Source of the DNA: Phaseolus vulgaris
Lineage: Eukaryota; Streptophyta; Magnoliopsida; Fabales; Fabaceae
Reading direction: 5' to 3'
Assembly (NCBI RefSeq): GCF_000499845.2
Contig: NC_023759.2
Span: 40,860,672-40,924,671 of the forward strand
DNA length: 64,000 nt
Shown: one piece after another, positions 1 to 11,489 of the stretch
Layout of the letters: every line of letters starts with the position of its first letter
Numbering within the stretch: the first letter of the stretch is position 1
Translations under genes and position numbers: made by a program
Notes under the pieces: generated by a model
The model's input: the letters and a program-made list of their open reading frames with translations, nothing else
What the model was told of the DNA's origin: nothing
Databases searched by the model: none

Positions 1-533
1 GTGCAGGTCATCATTATCCAGAAGATATCACAACCTTATTTAGAAAAAATCAACAAGATTCGACTATGTGTTTCGTGGAAAGGTTTAATGTAGAAAATTC
101 TGAATTTGATGTCCAAGAATTAGCCACCCCCCAACATGGTCGACGACCTCAGTCATATACAGTTAGATTAAATGATTGGTAGTGTGATTGTGGTCACTTC
201 CAAGCTCTTCGACTTCCCTGTCGTCATGTTATTGCCGTTTGTTCCTCTTATAATTTACAAATGACGACATTCATTGATCCGGTTTACAACCTCCACACGA
301 TTAGAAAGGCATATCAAGTTCAATTCCATCCCGTTCGAAACGAGAATTATTGGTCTACTTATACCAGACCAAATTTCATACCTGACCCCCACATGCGACG
401 TAAAAACTCGGGACGACCAATTACAACTCGTTTGCATAATGAAATGGATCAACCAATTCAAAACAAGCCAAAAAAATGTTCTTACTGTCGCAATGAAGGT
501 CATAACAGAGGAAATTGTCCATTTAGACAGTAG
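1..533 (+). pseudogene. Mutator-like transposase 3' end, broken
   Basis: This is the C-terminal end of a MULE (MURA/FAR1-like) transposase; the upstream part lies outside the window. In the frame starting at base 3 the translation runs to a TAG at 180-182 and then continues in the same frame to a stop at 531-533. After the TAG comes a SWIM zinc finger (CDCGHFQALRLPCRHV) and, near the end, a CCHC zinc knuckle (CSYCRNEGHNRGNCP). Such transposases normally cut and move Mutator-type elements; SWIM and knuckle domains bind DNA or protein. The stop falls in a Trp-Trp pair just before the SWIM finger, so this copy cannot make a full protein unless the stop is read through, for which I see no sign. 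A second, more decayed copy lies at 2570-3020. Confidence 0.85.
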
Positions 534-2569
534 AATCATCCTTTGTAATGTTGTTATCAAATATTTTAATATCATCTTCTTTTAATGACTTATATTCAAT
601 ATTTTCATTTATTTTACATAAATACATTTTCATATATTATATAATCTAAAAATTTATACATAAATCATACCACATTTTTGTAAGTGTATTTTTAACTTTA
701 ACAATATTTAAAAAATAGTAAATATTTTTAATTTATCACACAACTCATTTTTAATCCAATTTATTTAAAATTATTGTAAAAAAAGTAATTTTAATTATTC
801 AACTTTATATACCATTTTCTTAAATAAAATTAAATTAAATTTTGATATTATAATTAATTGTCATTTTTTAAAATATTATTTATATACTTTTATTTCCAAA
901 AATATTAATTGTCATTTATATAAAAAAATATGAATTGAACTTGCTAATACGGTTGACAACTTTAATGGAGTGAAATTGTCAATCCAATATCCAATTTTAT
1001 TTACACTAAAGTTGCCAACCCTGTTAGAAACTTTAATTAAAAAATAAAAAGTGAAGAGATTAACAAATTTAATTGATGTTGCCTACACCATTGACAACTT
1101 TGACCAAAAATTGCCCATTTCTATAATTTTTTCTACTTTTGCCATTTACGTAAATGTGAAAAAAAAATACACCATTTTTTTGTGAAAAACCCCGTTTTCG
1201 TCGCTCAACATTACCAAAACCAAAATCAGGTTTCGTGCATTTTGTTATCTCACTTTTGCGGTTCATTAATTATAAACAATGTGGGATTCCTGGAGATTGG
1301 GAAGTTGTAAGAACACTTAAAGGTGGGATTCAAAATCAACTTTTTATTTCTTGTTGCATGTGATAAATATTACTTATCTATTATAAATATGTACTGCACT
1401 TTGGAGTTCGTGCTAAGATAATGTAATTAAACACATTAAATGAGTTTAACATAATAGTTTAAATATTAGAATATAGAATACCAAAAAAACATGTAAAATT
1501 TATTATTTGTTAATTACGACTTCAAACATGATTGTCAATTTGCTATGATCCCCTTATTGATGAATACTGGTAACAATTAATTTTCAACCCATTAGTTTAA
1601 ATTTTTGCTTTTAAAAATTAAAGTTACTTTAATGCTATTATTTTAGTTAAATTCCGTAAGGATTATGATATTTTTATACTTTCTTTTCCCGCTCAGTTCA
1701 TAATAAATATTAATATTTATAATAAAAAATTAAAGAAGAAAACCTTAATGAAAATACAAATAAAATGCAAAATATTTTAAAATTGTTAATTTTTATAAAT
1801 AATTAAAATATTAATATTTATTAGGGGTGTAGGATGAAGTAAGAATAATGTGAAATATTTTTCTACGTAAACCATTTGCATTTTGGAACATTTTGGCGGA
1901 ATGAAAAGGGGTTAGTTAAAACTTTCTAGAACTATGAGGAAACACGACGCACTCACATTAGACTTTAAGACTTTTTTCACCGTGATATAATTTTGATAAA
2001 AGAATTACATAAATGGAGTAGATATTATAAATTATATAATTAGAATCGTGTTTGTAAAATGGATTTAAAATGAAGAAGTTGTGTCAAATGTATGATTTTA
2101 GTTTATATCTATTTTTTTTTCATACAACAGGGCATGCATATATGATTTATGGATTTTTTTTTCAGTTTATATAAAATTATGCTATCAAATATGTTTTCAT
2201 ATTTTTTTAAATATGTATTTCTTTTCCTGATTTAGGTTGAAGTCTAGTATATTTTACATTCTTTTCTTTATTGTTTTGTTGAAGTGTGATGGCTAGCTCG
2301 AATTCTTTTTTTTTATTCTTTATTTCTTTTTTTATGTTTTTTTTTATAAATTTAGATAATATGATTAATAATTTATTTAAATATTTATTGAATATTTTTG
2401 GATTATTTAAAATATTATTGTAGGCTTATATTTAAATTATTTATTTTAAAATAGTTAAATATTTAGTTAATTAAATTAGTTAATGTAACTACGTATGTTA
2501 ATTGAAAGACATTTTAGAAAATTTAGAGCAATGCAACTAAAATATATGATATAATTAAATAGAGATTTA
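534..2569. other. AT-rich spacer between two MULE remnants
   Basis: No convincing gene. Three spaced copies of a short motif resembling TTGCnnAcnnnGTTgAcAACTTTA lie near 938-962, 1012-1036 and 1078-1101, about 70 bases apart. The stretch from about 1930 to 2490 is homologous, in inverted orientation, to about 12704-13200. A small minus-strand ORF at 1069-1266 has no recognisable domain. Confidence 0.6.
1930..2490 (+). repeat. Dispersed repeat, inverted partner at about 12704-13200
   Basis: By eye, the reverse complement of 12704-13200 shares many colinear blocks with this stretch, for example AAAATGAAGAAG, a CTGATTTaGGTTGAAG-like block, ATAAATTTAGAT and AAATAGTTAAATATTTAGTTA. The match is gapped and AT-rich. 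It ends at about 2490, which in the partner coincides with the outer edge of the TIR element ending at 12703. It may be the non-coding part of an old transposon family. Confidence 0.5.
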
Positions 2570-3020
2570 TGTCTCATATCCAATGTTATAATCAACACAA
2601 TTCAAAATTTGATGTTCATGAAATAACAACTTCCTAACTTGGCTGACAACCTCATACAAAAATTAAATGATTAGTGGTGTGATTGTGGGACATTTCAAAC
2701 TTTGACTACCTTGCCCTTATGTAAATGACGTTTGTTTCAGTTGCTACTTGCAACTACTAACATATGTTGACCTAACTTATACTACACAACATCTACAAGA
2801 CTTACGAAATTTAATATCATTCTATCCAAAATGAAAATTATTGGTCAACATATACATGTTTGAACCTTATTCCAGACCCTCACATGTGCCACAAATAGTC
2901 AGGAACACCAACAACTATGATCCATAACAAAATGGATCATTCAGGTCAAAATAATCCAAAAATTGTTCTTATTTTTGCAACGAATGTCACACTCATAGAA
3001 TTTGTCTACATGGACAATGA
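2570..3020 (+). pseudogene. Second MULE transposase 3' end, heavily decayed
   Basis: This parallels the fragment at 1-533: the block leading to the SWIM finger, the Asn-Asp-(Trp)-Trp-Cys-Asp-Cys-Gly core, the stretch with NENYWS-like residues, the RP..N.IPDPHM-like block and the final Cys-rich end are all present in order, but frameshifts and stops are frequent. Here the first Trp codon of the pair is TAG, whereas at 180-182 it is the second. The copies therefore decayed independently. It stops about 85 bases before the probable solo LTR. No function is expected. Confidence 0.75.
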
Positions 3021-3295
3021 TAAATAATTTATTACATATTTATTTTTCCTTTTATTTCAATTAATATTTTAAATATTGTGTAAATTGTAAAGTGAGTCAA
3101 CATATGTAACAATTCTAAGTGACAAGTGGAACAAACAACACTTACATGAGGATAAGGAAGTTAAAGAGCTTGAAATGCCCCATAATCACATCACCAGTCA
3201 TATAAATTTACTATGTAAGGATTTAGAAAATAACCTTAGAGTAGAAGTGATATATTTTAAATGACACATGAATATTTTATAATTAAAATAAAGAG

Positions 3296-3306
3296 TATAT
3301 AAATAG
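3296..3306 (+). promoter_or_regulatory. TATA box of the probable solo LTR
   Basis: TATATAAATAG lies 190 bases inside the 5' terminus and is followed by a CT-rich stretch, as in retroelement promoters. Confidence 0.45.
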
Positions 3307-4405
3307 AAAATTCAATTATTCAGGTTTCATTTTAAAAGAACCATCATCTATCTAAAACTACTCTTTTCCATTTCTATCCCTCTTTCTAAGATTCTAACCC
3401 CCTCCTCATCAGTTTGACGATCAAAGTCCGCCATTAGACTCCTTACAACAAAGACTACAAGATTGCCTGATCAGAATCTCTAATAGAGTAAGTTCATTTT
3501 TGCTATTCTCTTTTAGTCAAATTTTGAACTTGTTAGGTTTGTCTCGGTCTAGGCTTTGCATGTGTCTCTTTTAGCTTCAGGATTCGTCTTTGTTAGCTCA
3601 AAGTTCTAGTGATATAGTTAGATTTTTTACCAGGACTTTGTGGTGCAGGTTAAGCTACCATTCAGCTTTTGATAGGTTTGGAACTCTTAGTGAGCACCTG
3701 GTCAAAAACTCAGGTAAAGGAAACTAGTTTTAATTTCCAATAGAACCCTATGTTAGAAGACCTGGATGTGAGGTTGACATGGTCACCAGTTTCAAAATCT
3801 CCTTGTAGGATTGTTTTTTTTTGTTTGTTTGAGTAAATTAGTGTATTGAGTGAAATTAAATGTGAAATGGTTGATTTTGATAATTTTGTATAGTATAGGT
3901 TGAATTTGATACGACTAAGTTATTGAATGTGTTTTGATTGAGATTAAAAGTGTTTGAATGAATTGAATTGTATTATGATATAATTGAAATGTAAGAATTT
4001 GTAAGTATTGGTTCTTTGATTTTAAATGAATTTGATTTAAGATGTTGAATATATGTAAATGATATTATAAATTGACATATTAGCTTTATTAGGATTATCA
4101 TCCAACTCTGCGCAGGGAGTTGTCATTGTTTTTGGTTTAATGTGTTTGGGTATGAAAAGAATTTGTTGAAAAAGTTAAATTTGAATAGTTATATGTCGTT
4201 TTAATCTGCATATCTCGCTCAACCTAGCCTGAGACAATGACTTCCAGACTCATTTTCACCCAAGTGAGAGGAAATATCGCTGAAGCGAAAATGGGATGAA
4301 TTTTGGGGTGCTCTCGGGTTTATTTGCGCTCAAACGAGGGGATTTTCGCTTAAGGGAGCCCCTTCTCACTTAAATTATGATTTTCGCTCAAACTATCCTA
4401 AAAAC

Positions 4406-5631
4406 AACCTAAAAACTTTTTTTTTTCTTTTAAAAGGTTACTTTATTTTTTTTTATTGTTTTTAATTATAATTTATGTAAAATTTTATTTTATGTAATTG
4501 AAAATCCTTTAATTAGTTATTTATGTGATTCTTTGATGAATTTTTTTTGTGTGTTTTGAAATTCTAAGCTTTGGTGTGATTTAATTGTGTTATTTTGGAT
4601 ATTGTGAAATGTGGATTATGAATCTTAATCAAAACATAGTATTCTTAGTAAAGAAAATACCATGTTGAGATTGTTTAGTATGTGCATTGACTAGGAATTG
4701 ACCTAAAAGGAGGTATCCCAACTCTAAGGAGGTATCCCAACTCTCCTGATATATCATAATCACATTTATAAAATTATCAGGTGTTGAGAGTCGAAGGAGG
4801 TTCATATGAGTTTATCTATGGTTTGAAATATAATCTGGTCTTTCAAATCATATGTATTAACCTTGTCTACTAGGTTATATGATATTGAGATTACTTTATG
4901 CGCATAACTGTGCGGATTCCAATGAGGTAGTATGACAAGTGTAGTTCTTTTTATTTATGTCAATGCACGAGTCTTTTAGAAGTAGAGTCAAGTGTTTGAG
5001 TATGTGGGTAAGTAGAAGTTGAACATGAGAAAAAAAAACCTAAAAACTATTTTTTTTTTCTTTTAAAAGGTTGGTTTATTTTTGTTTTATTGTTTTTAAT
5101 TATAATTTATGTAAAATTTTATTTTATGTATTTTAATTAAAAAATCCTTTAATCAGATATTTATGTGATTCTTGGATGATTTTTTTTTGTGTTTTTTGAA
5201 ATTCTAAGATTTGGTGTGATTTAATTGTGTAATTTTGGATATTGTGAAATGTGGATTATGAATATTAATCAAAACATAGTATTTTCAGTAAAGAAAATAC
5301 CATGTTGAGATTGTTTAGGATGTGCATTGACTAGGAATTGGTCTAAAATGAGGTATCCTAACTCTCCTGATCTATTAGAAATAAAATTTATCAGGTTTTG
5401 AGAGTCGAAGAAGGTTCATATGATTTTATCTGCGATTTGAAATATAATTTGGTCTTTCAGATCATATGAATTAACCTTGTCATACTAGGTTATACGCTAT
5501 TGTGCATAACTGTGTGGACTCTAGTGAGGTAGTATGACAGATGCAGTTCTTTGAATCTAAGTCAATACACGAGTCTTCCGAAAGTAGATTCAAGTGTTTG
5601 AGTATGTGGGTTAGTAGAAGTTGAACATGAG
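4406..5631 (+). repeat. Tandem duplication of about 600 bp, two units
   Basis: Unit 1 (about 4406-5030) and unit 2 (about 5037-5631) are colinear and similar throughout, from an AACCTAAAAACT start to an end in AGTAGAAGTTGAACATGAG. Unit 1 carries an extra short duplication, AGGAGGTATCCCAACTCT, twice near 4708-4744. Both units lie inside the probable solo LTR. Confidence 0.85.
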
Positions 5632-6043
5632 GAATGTGAATGATGAATTATGGGAGGTACTTGATGATTTTGTGAAAAATGTATGAGAATTTATGACTTT
5701 TGGTTTGTTAATGGAAGTTGAAATTATATAAAAAGAATTTATACCTAGCTTATCTTATTGTTTGTTGTGTTTTGTTTTTTTTTTTTTTATCTATAGTGAT
5801 TGTGTATTTACACGGAAGCAGATGAGATTGCAGGTGATAAAACTCCTCAATGAGTAGTTGGAGGGTGATATGTTTTTATTTTGAATGTTTTGTTTTTAAA
5901 CATTTTTGTATATATTAAAGTCCCTACGAAAAATGATATATTTTGAGATACAATATGAGATAGTTGTATGTATTGTTTATATGTTAATTAGATATTGCAT
6001 GCATATTATATTATTAAATATGAGTAAAAATAGGGATGTTACA

Positions 6044-6230
6044 TATTATGTATGACGTAGATCATCGGTCAAGTTGGGGAATCACTATTCCTGAACATCA
6101 AATTCTAATTTTTCTTGATTATAGTGTTGAAAATGACACATGAACAATTTTTGTTCAATGATAACATGTATTTTAATGTCATTGCTTTAAATTTTCTAAA
6201 ATTGTTTTCCATTAACATAAGTAATTTCAT
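6044..6230. other. Short AT-rich spacer
   Basis: Nothing recognisable between the probable solo LTR and the TIR element. Confidence 0.5.
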
Positions 6231-6239
6231 TAATTAATT

Positions 6240-6390
6240 AGTATAATTACCTTTTTGGTTCCTACACTTATGATTAATATTCAATTTACTATAGTGATTA
6301 TTAAAAAAATTTAATTTAAAAAATGTATTTAAGCTGGTCCCTTCTGTTAATTTTAGACTAACAACGTTAAATGCTTCTGATGTGGCACAG
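6240..6390 (+). repeat. Left terminal inverted repeat of the TIR element
   Basis: About 150 bp; inverted partner at 12539-12703. Begins AGTATAATTACC and ends GATGTGGCACAG. Confidence 0.7.
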
Positions 6391-6397
6391 ATAAGTG

Positions 6398-6402
6398 CAA
6401 AC
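6398..6402. repeat. Target site duplication, left (CAAAC)
   Basis: CAAAC abuts the 3' LTR; an identical copy follows the other LTR at 11956-11960. Confidence 0.9.
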
Positions 6403-6811
6403 TGTTGGATTAGGATTCCTCAATCATATAATGAAACGAGTATAATGATGATTAAATAATACCTGGTAGACCCGTGATCGTATGGCTGAGGGACGAAGAC
6501 ATGATCTTGATCAGGTTTCCCTTTAGGGTGTATCGCTTAGAATGGAATTATGTGAGTAGAGAGACAAAGAGATGAGAGGCTCAAAAATCCCTTTAGGGAA
6601 TGAGTTTCGGCCGTGTGATGTTAGAATATGAGAGTGTCTTTTTAGTTGTCTGGTAATCTCTATTTATAATACACCCAAGGGGAAACCTTAATTATTTATG
6701 GTAATAGTAATTACGTCCATCAAGTAATTACCAATAATATAATAGGATAATTATGGCAATTGATCAATTAATAAGATAAATAATCGTGAGGTGCCACATA
6801 ATATTCTTACA
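6403..6811 (-). repeat. 3' LTR of the copia element
   Basis: 409 bp; on the plus strand it starts TGTTGGATTAGG and ends ATTCTTACA. A TATA box on the minus strand (TATAAATA, 6661-6668) should drive transcription in the 5' copy. Confidence 0.95.
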
Positions 6812-6822
6812 TTCTCCCACTT
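6812..6822 (-). promoter_or_regulatory. Polypurine tract of the copia element
   Basis: On the minus strand AAGTGGGAGAA lies directly before the 3' LTR, the position of the plus-strand DNA primer in LTR retrotransposons. Confidence 0.8.
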
Positions 6823-7135
6823 GGCCAAAGGATTATTTATTATGAGCATTAGATAAGTCTGGCCAGATTTTAATACTCATTTTAGTCCTAAACTGTAATT
6901 GTAGCAGAGAAATACAGTCTTTGAATCAATATTCAACTCAAGACCCCCATTAATCATACTACAATACAAATTTAAAACTTAAGTAAATTTTAGGATCAAT
7001 TGATAAGTAAGCCCTTTAGACTTTGATTTGTATAGTTAGTGTCTATGTATATTTAGGCATGCATAAACATATTTAAGGACACACAAATCAAGGTAAATGA
7101 GGAAATTTTATTAAACATAAGTAAGTACAAATATG

Positions 7136-10100
7136 CTAAATAAGGTCTTTAGATAATCCCATCTTCGAAACATGTTTTTCGAATACTTTAGGTGGGAGAC
7201 CTTTAGTCATCGGATCCGCAAGCATATTTTTAGTACTAATATACTCAACACAAAGCTTATTTTCCTCAACTCACTCACGTACGAACAAGTACTTTGTATC
7301 AAGATATAATCCAGCGCCACTCGAATTGTTATTGTTCGAAAAACTAACGGCAGCTGAGTTATCACAATAAAGCTTCAATGGCCTGGAAATGGAGTTAATG
7401 ACTTTGAGTCCATCGATAAGATTTCGCAACAACATTCCATGACAAGTTGCATTGTACACTGCAACATATTTTGCCATCATTGTTGAGGTTGTTGTTAATT
7501 GCTGCTTATGACTCTTCCATGAGATAGGCCCGCCTGCTAACATAAAGATATACCGAGAAGTGGATTTCTTGTCATCTTTGCATTTTGCAAAATCAGAGTC
7601 AGAATAACCCACCACTTCTAAACTGTCACTTCTCCTATAGGTCAACTTATAGTCTTTTGTGCCTCGTAGATATCAAAGTACTTTCTTAGCTGCTTTCCAG
7701 TGATCTAGACCAGGATTAGATTGATACCGGCCTAGCATTCCAGCAATGTACGCGATATCCGGACGAGTACAGACTTGAGCATACATAATGCTTTCAACTA
7801 CAGATGCATAAGGTATCATCGCCATTTGCTCTTTTTCAGCCTCTGTTTTCGAACATTGAAAAGAACCGAAAACATCTCCCTTAATTACTGGAGCCACAGA
7901 AGGAGAGCAATGCTGCATGTTATAACGAGTGAGGACACAGTCAAGGTAGGCCCTTTGGGATAATCCCAAAATCCCCTTAGCTCTATCTCGGTATATTTCG
8001 ATGCCAATAACATAAGCGGTCTCTCCGAGATCCTTCATGTCAAAATTATGCGAAAGTATGCGCTTTGACTCATGCAACATGTCTATACTATTACTTGTCA
8101 ATAGAATGTCATCTATGTAAAGGACAAGTATAGTAAAGTTGCTCCCACTCATCTTGAGGTAGGTGCATTGATCCACTTGATTCTTCATAACTTCATCAAA
8201 CTTTATGTACCACTGCCGTGAGGCTTGCTTCAGCCCGTAAATGGATTTCTTCAGCTTGCAGACTAGGTGTTCTTGACCTTCAGGTTTAAAACCTTCTGGT
8301 TGTTGCATGTACACGTCTTCATACAAGTCGCCGTTAAGAAAAGCGGTCTTGACGTCCATCTGATGTAGCTCTAGATCAAAGTGAGCTACAAGGGCCATTA
8401 CGATCCTTAAGGAATCTTTTCAAGAGATAGGTGAAAAGGTCTCTTGATAATCAATTCCCTCTTTCTGAGTGAACCCTTTTGCAACCAATCTTGTTTTGAA
8501 GCGTTCAATGTTTCCATTCTGATCTAGCATGGTTTTGAACACCCATTTAGATCCTACGGGTTTTACTCCATCGGGTAATTCTACTAGATCCCAAACATTG
8601 TTTTTCTTCATGGAGTCAAGCTCATCGAGCATGGCATTATTTCATTCAGAAGACTGATCACTAGTAATGGCTTCATTGTAAGAGGTAGGATCAGTATACC
8701 TTCCGGCATCCATTTCTGCTTCAGTCAAGTAGGTTACATAATCATCAAAATTAGTAGCAGTTTTAGTTCTAGATGACCTCCTGAGCTGATTAGCAGGTTC
8801 TGCATTGTACTGATGTTTGTCGTTCAGGGTGCCTTCATTCTCGGATGGATTCAGAGTAACATCAGGTTCTGAGCGTGGAGTAGGTGGTGCAGTGACACGC
8901 AGAGTGGGTACAAAAGGAGTGATCAAAGGCAAATTAGTAGTTGATGTAGATCTCCCCCCGCCTCTTGTACTTTTAGTAAATCCAGGTAAGGATTGTCACT
9001 GCTCCCACTGATCTTGAAATCCTTAGGAAATGAGCATGCTTGGTTTCTACAATGCGGGTGACGTGGGAAGGACAATAAAATCTATAACCCTTTGAGTGAT
9101 CGGGATACCCGATGAAGTGACAAGTTACTGTTTTCATGTCAAACTTCTTTAAGAAAGGGTTATAAACTTTAGCTTCAGCAAGGCAGCCTCATACTTTCAT
9201 ATATCTAAGACTCGGTTTCCTTTCAGTCCAAAGTTCATAAGGAGTTTTAGGGACAGATTTGGAAGGAACTCTATTGAGTATATGAACTGCTGCTTTTAAT
9301 GCCTCGGTCCAAAAGAATAAGGGAAAATTGGAGTTGGTTAACATACTACGCACCATGTTCATTAGGGTCTTGTTTCTCCTTTCAGCAACACCGTTTTGTT
9401 GAGGAGTACCGGGCATGGTGTATTGGTTCACAATCCCCTGGCTTTTACAAAACTCATAAAATGGACCAGGGGCTTGTCCCAAATCAGTATGTCTACCATA
9501 GTATTCACCTCCTCTATCTGATCGCACAACTTTTATTTGAAGATCAAGTCGTTTTTCAACTTCAGTTTTATAATCTTTAAAAGTTGTAAGTGATTCAGAT
9601 TTTTCCTTAATGAGATACAAGTACATGTAACGAGAATAATCATCTATAAAAGTGATAAATGAATTATGTCCTGTTATTCCAACGATGCTGTAAGGGCACT
9701 AATGTCAGTATGAATAAGTTCTAATAATTTTGAACTCCTAGTGGCACCTTTCTTAGTTGTGGATGTCATTTTGCCTTTGAGGCATTTGACACATGTTCCA
9801 AAGTCAGTGAAATCGAGAGATGGTAAGACTTCATCCTTCACAAGTCGAGATAAGCGATCTCGTGAAATTTGGCCTAAACGTTGATGCCACAACATGCATG
9901 AAGTTTCTAAGTCTCGTTTTCTCTTGGTCTTTGTTAAGTTCTCATTAATATTATATGATAACAAAGATTTGGAGAAGTTATCATCTAGTTCTAACTTATA
10001 GAGACCGTTATCCAGAAAACCAGTACCAAACAATTGAGAGTTTAAAGAAATAGTAAGTGTGCCATGACCATGGGAAACATAAAAACCATCAATGTCTAAC

Positions 10101-10393
10101 TTTGGTCCTGATACAAGATTCTGAGTAATTTCGGGAATATATAAGGTATCATAAAGTTTAATACATTTTCCAGTTTTCATAAGTAATTCTAAGGTTCCCA
10201 CAGCTTCGACAAATAGTTCTTGTCCATTCCCCATCTTAAGTGTTCTTTGGTTTCTTTCCAGCTTCCGGATTGTAAGGAATCCTTGGATTGAATTGGTCAC
10301 ACGAACCATAGAACCAAGTCAAACCACCAAGTATTAGTTGGAACATTTAAATTAAAGGACTCAATTATCATATTTAGATGATTACCTTTCTTA
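7136..10393 (-). pseudogene. copia pol remnant: protease, integrase, RT, RNase H
   Basis: Read on the minus strand, the pieces appear in order. The protease active site is near 10320, where one base is missing and the frame breaks just after the catalytic Asp. The pre-integrase zinc region with LWHQRLGQ follows at about 9890, then a one-base loss near 9700 close to the first integrase Asp. The integrase core ([10 protein letters not shown] and NGVAERRN) is open to a TGA at 9189-9191. Reverse transcriptase is interrupted by TGA at 8420-8422 and keeps MDVKTAFLNGDLYEDVYMQQ and LYIDDILL. TGA at 7673-7675 and 7271-7273 break the RT/RNase H junction and RNase H, which otherwise runs to a natural stop at 7136-7138. 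None of the products can be made whole. Confidence 0.93.
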
Positions 10394-10398
10394 GCTAG

Positions 10399-10756
10399 TC
10401 ACTCCTTAAAGCTGGAGCACTTAGACTGCTTATGTCCTACCTTGCGGCAAAACTTGCAGTAGAACTTGCTAGTGGATTTGTTAGAGCTGGAGGGTGCACT
10501 TGCATCAGTTTTAGGGACCTTATTAGATTCCTTTTCAATGGAATTTGCCCTTCCGCTTCTTCGATTCAGTAGCCACGAGGTAAGCAACATCTGGTTTCTC
10601 CAGCTTCAGGCGCTCTTCTTCTTGAACAGTCATAGCAATCAACTCACTCATGGACCATTTGTCCTTCTGAGTATTATAGTTGACTTTGAAGGCTTCAAAC
10701 GCAGAAGGAAGAGAAGTCATAATGAAGTGGACTAGGAAACCTTCACTGATTTTCAT
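10399..10756 (-). pseudogene. copia gag remnant with zinc knuckle
   Basis: The C-terminal part of a copia Gag. One frame gives a UBN2-like segment (HFIMTSLPSAFEAFKVNYN) and, after a shift near 10560, a second frame gives the CCHC zinc knuckle CKFCRKVGHKQSKC. Gag would form the particle shell and bind RNA. The N-terminal half is missing: beyond 10756 the leader sequence starts directly, so a deletion removed the start codon and half the domain. Confidence 0.85.
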
Positions 10757-11474
10757 CAGTCAAGGTCTCAATTTCCATATTAGGGGTTGGTTAGACGACA
10801 AATTAAGATACTTAGGCTAAGGAAAAAGTTAGAGTGACAAAGGGAAACTTAGATCTAAAACAGACATAAGTAAGAACCATTATGATAATGAAGTTGTGAT
10901 AAAATATATTATAACATCAAAATAATAGACTAGATTAGGTTCTACTTAAATAATCAACTTTCACTTTGGTTAATTACCAATTGTTTAAGCATAATGAACA
11001 ATTATAAGTAAGGTATGTGCAATAAGAATGTGACACATCATCTTTGGACAGAAGTGAACATTTAAGCTTATGCACATATTAAGTTTGCAAAACACAAGTG
11101 CAACAAACATCATTGGACAAAATAGAAGTAATTGTGTTTTTAGGCAAATGTCATGTGAATATTTAATAATTAAGTGTACTCACAAGTAAGTGAAGGTGCT
11201 TAATTAGACTCAAATAACAAGACATAACCCATCATCGTTGGACAGAAGGGAGACTCCTATTATTAAGTTTAAACAAAAAATTTCAAAATCTTAAAATAAT
11301 TATGGATCTCGAAAAAATTAAAATTTATTTTTATGATATCAAGGTGGATTTTCGAAAATAAGTGGTTCAATAATATACCAGAATAAAAACATCGAAAATC
11401 AATAGGTTGAATCAAAATCTTCGTTTCTTCCAAATTTAGGGAAAACGAAAGAAGAATCGATTAAGCAACATAAA
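10757..11474 (-). other. Untranslated leader of the copia element
   Basis: No open frame. Contains three or more short repeats of the form CATCnTTGGACAnAA (near 11040, 11110 and 11233) of unknown role, perhaps packaging or dimerisation signals. Confidence 0.5.
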
Positions 11475-11488
11475 CGCTCTGATACCAC
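11475..11488 (-). promoter_or_regulatory. Primer binding site (tRNA-Met type)
   Basis: On the minus strand TGGTATCAGAGCGT starts one base after the 5' LTR. This is the standard plant initiator-tRNA-Met complement used to prime reverse transcription. Confidence 0.92.
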
Positions 11489-11489
11489 A

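Larger units (their letters stand above)
3105..6043 (+). mobile_element. Probable solo LTR, about 2.9 kb
   Basis: The stretch begins TGTAACA and ends TGTTACA, a perfect short inverted terminus typical of LTRs. No coding capacity lies between, and there is no matching second copy in the window. A TATA box (TATATAAATAG at 3296-3306) followed by a pyrimidine-rich stretch (about 3355-3420) suits a U3/R boundary and sets the plus orientation. The target duplication is unclear: ACATA precedes the element, and the same five bases overlap the 3' terminus at 6041-6045, but the five bases beyond 6043 differ. It could instead be a large non-coding element of another class. An internal tandem duplication accounts for about 1.2 kb. 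Confidence 0.55.

Noticed and set aside
1..533. Read-through of the TAG at 180-182 to make a working transposase
   Set aside because: The second copy has a stop in the adjacent Trp codon and is otherwise destroyed, so decay is the simpler explanation.
1069..1266. 65-codon minus-strand ORF
   Set aside because: No domain, odd composition and no matching neighbour; it overlaps the spaced repeat motifs.
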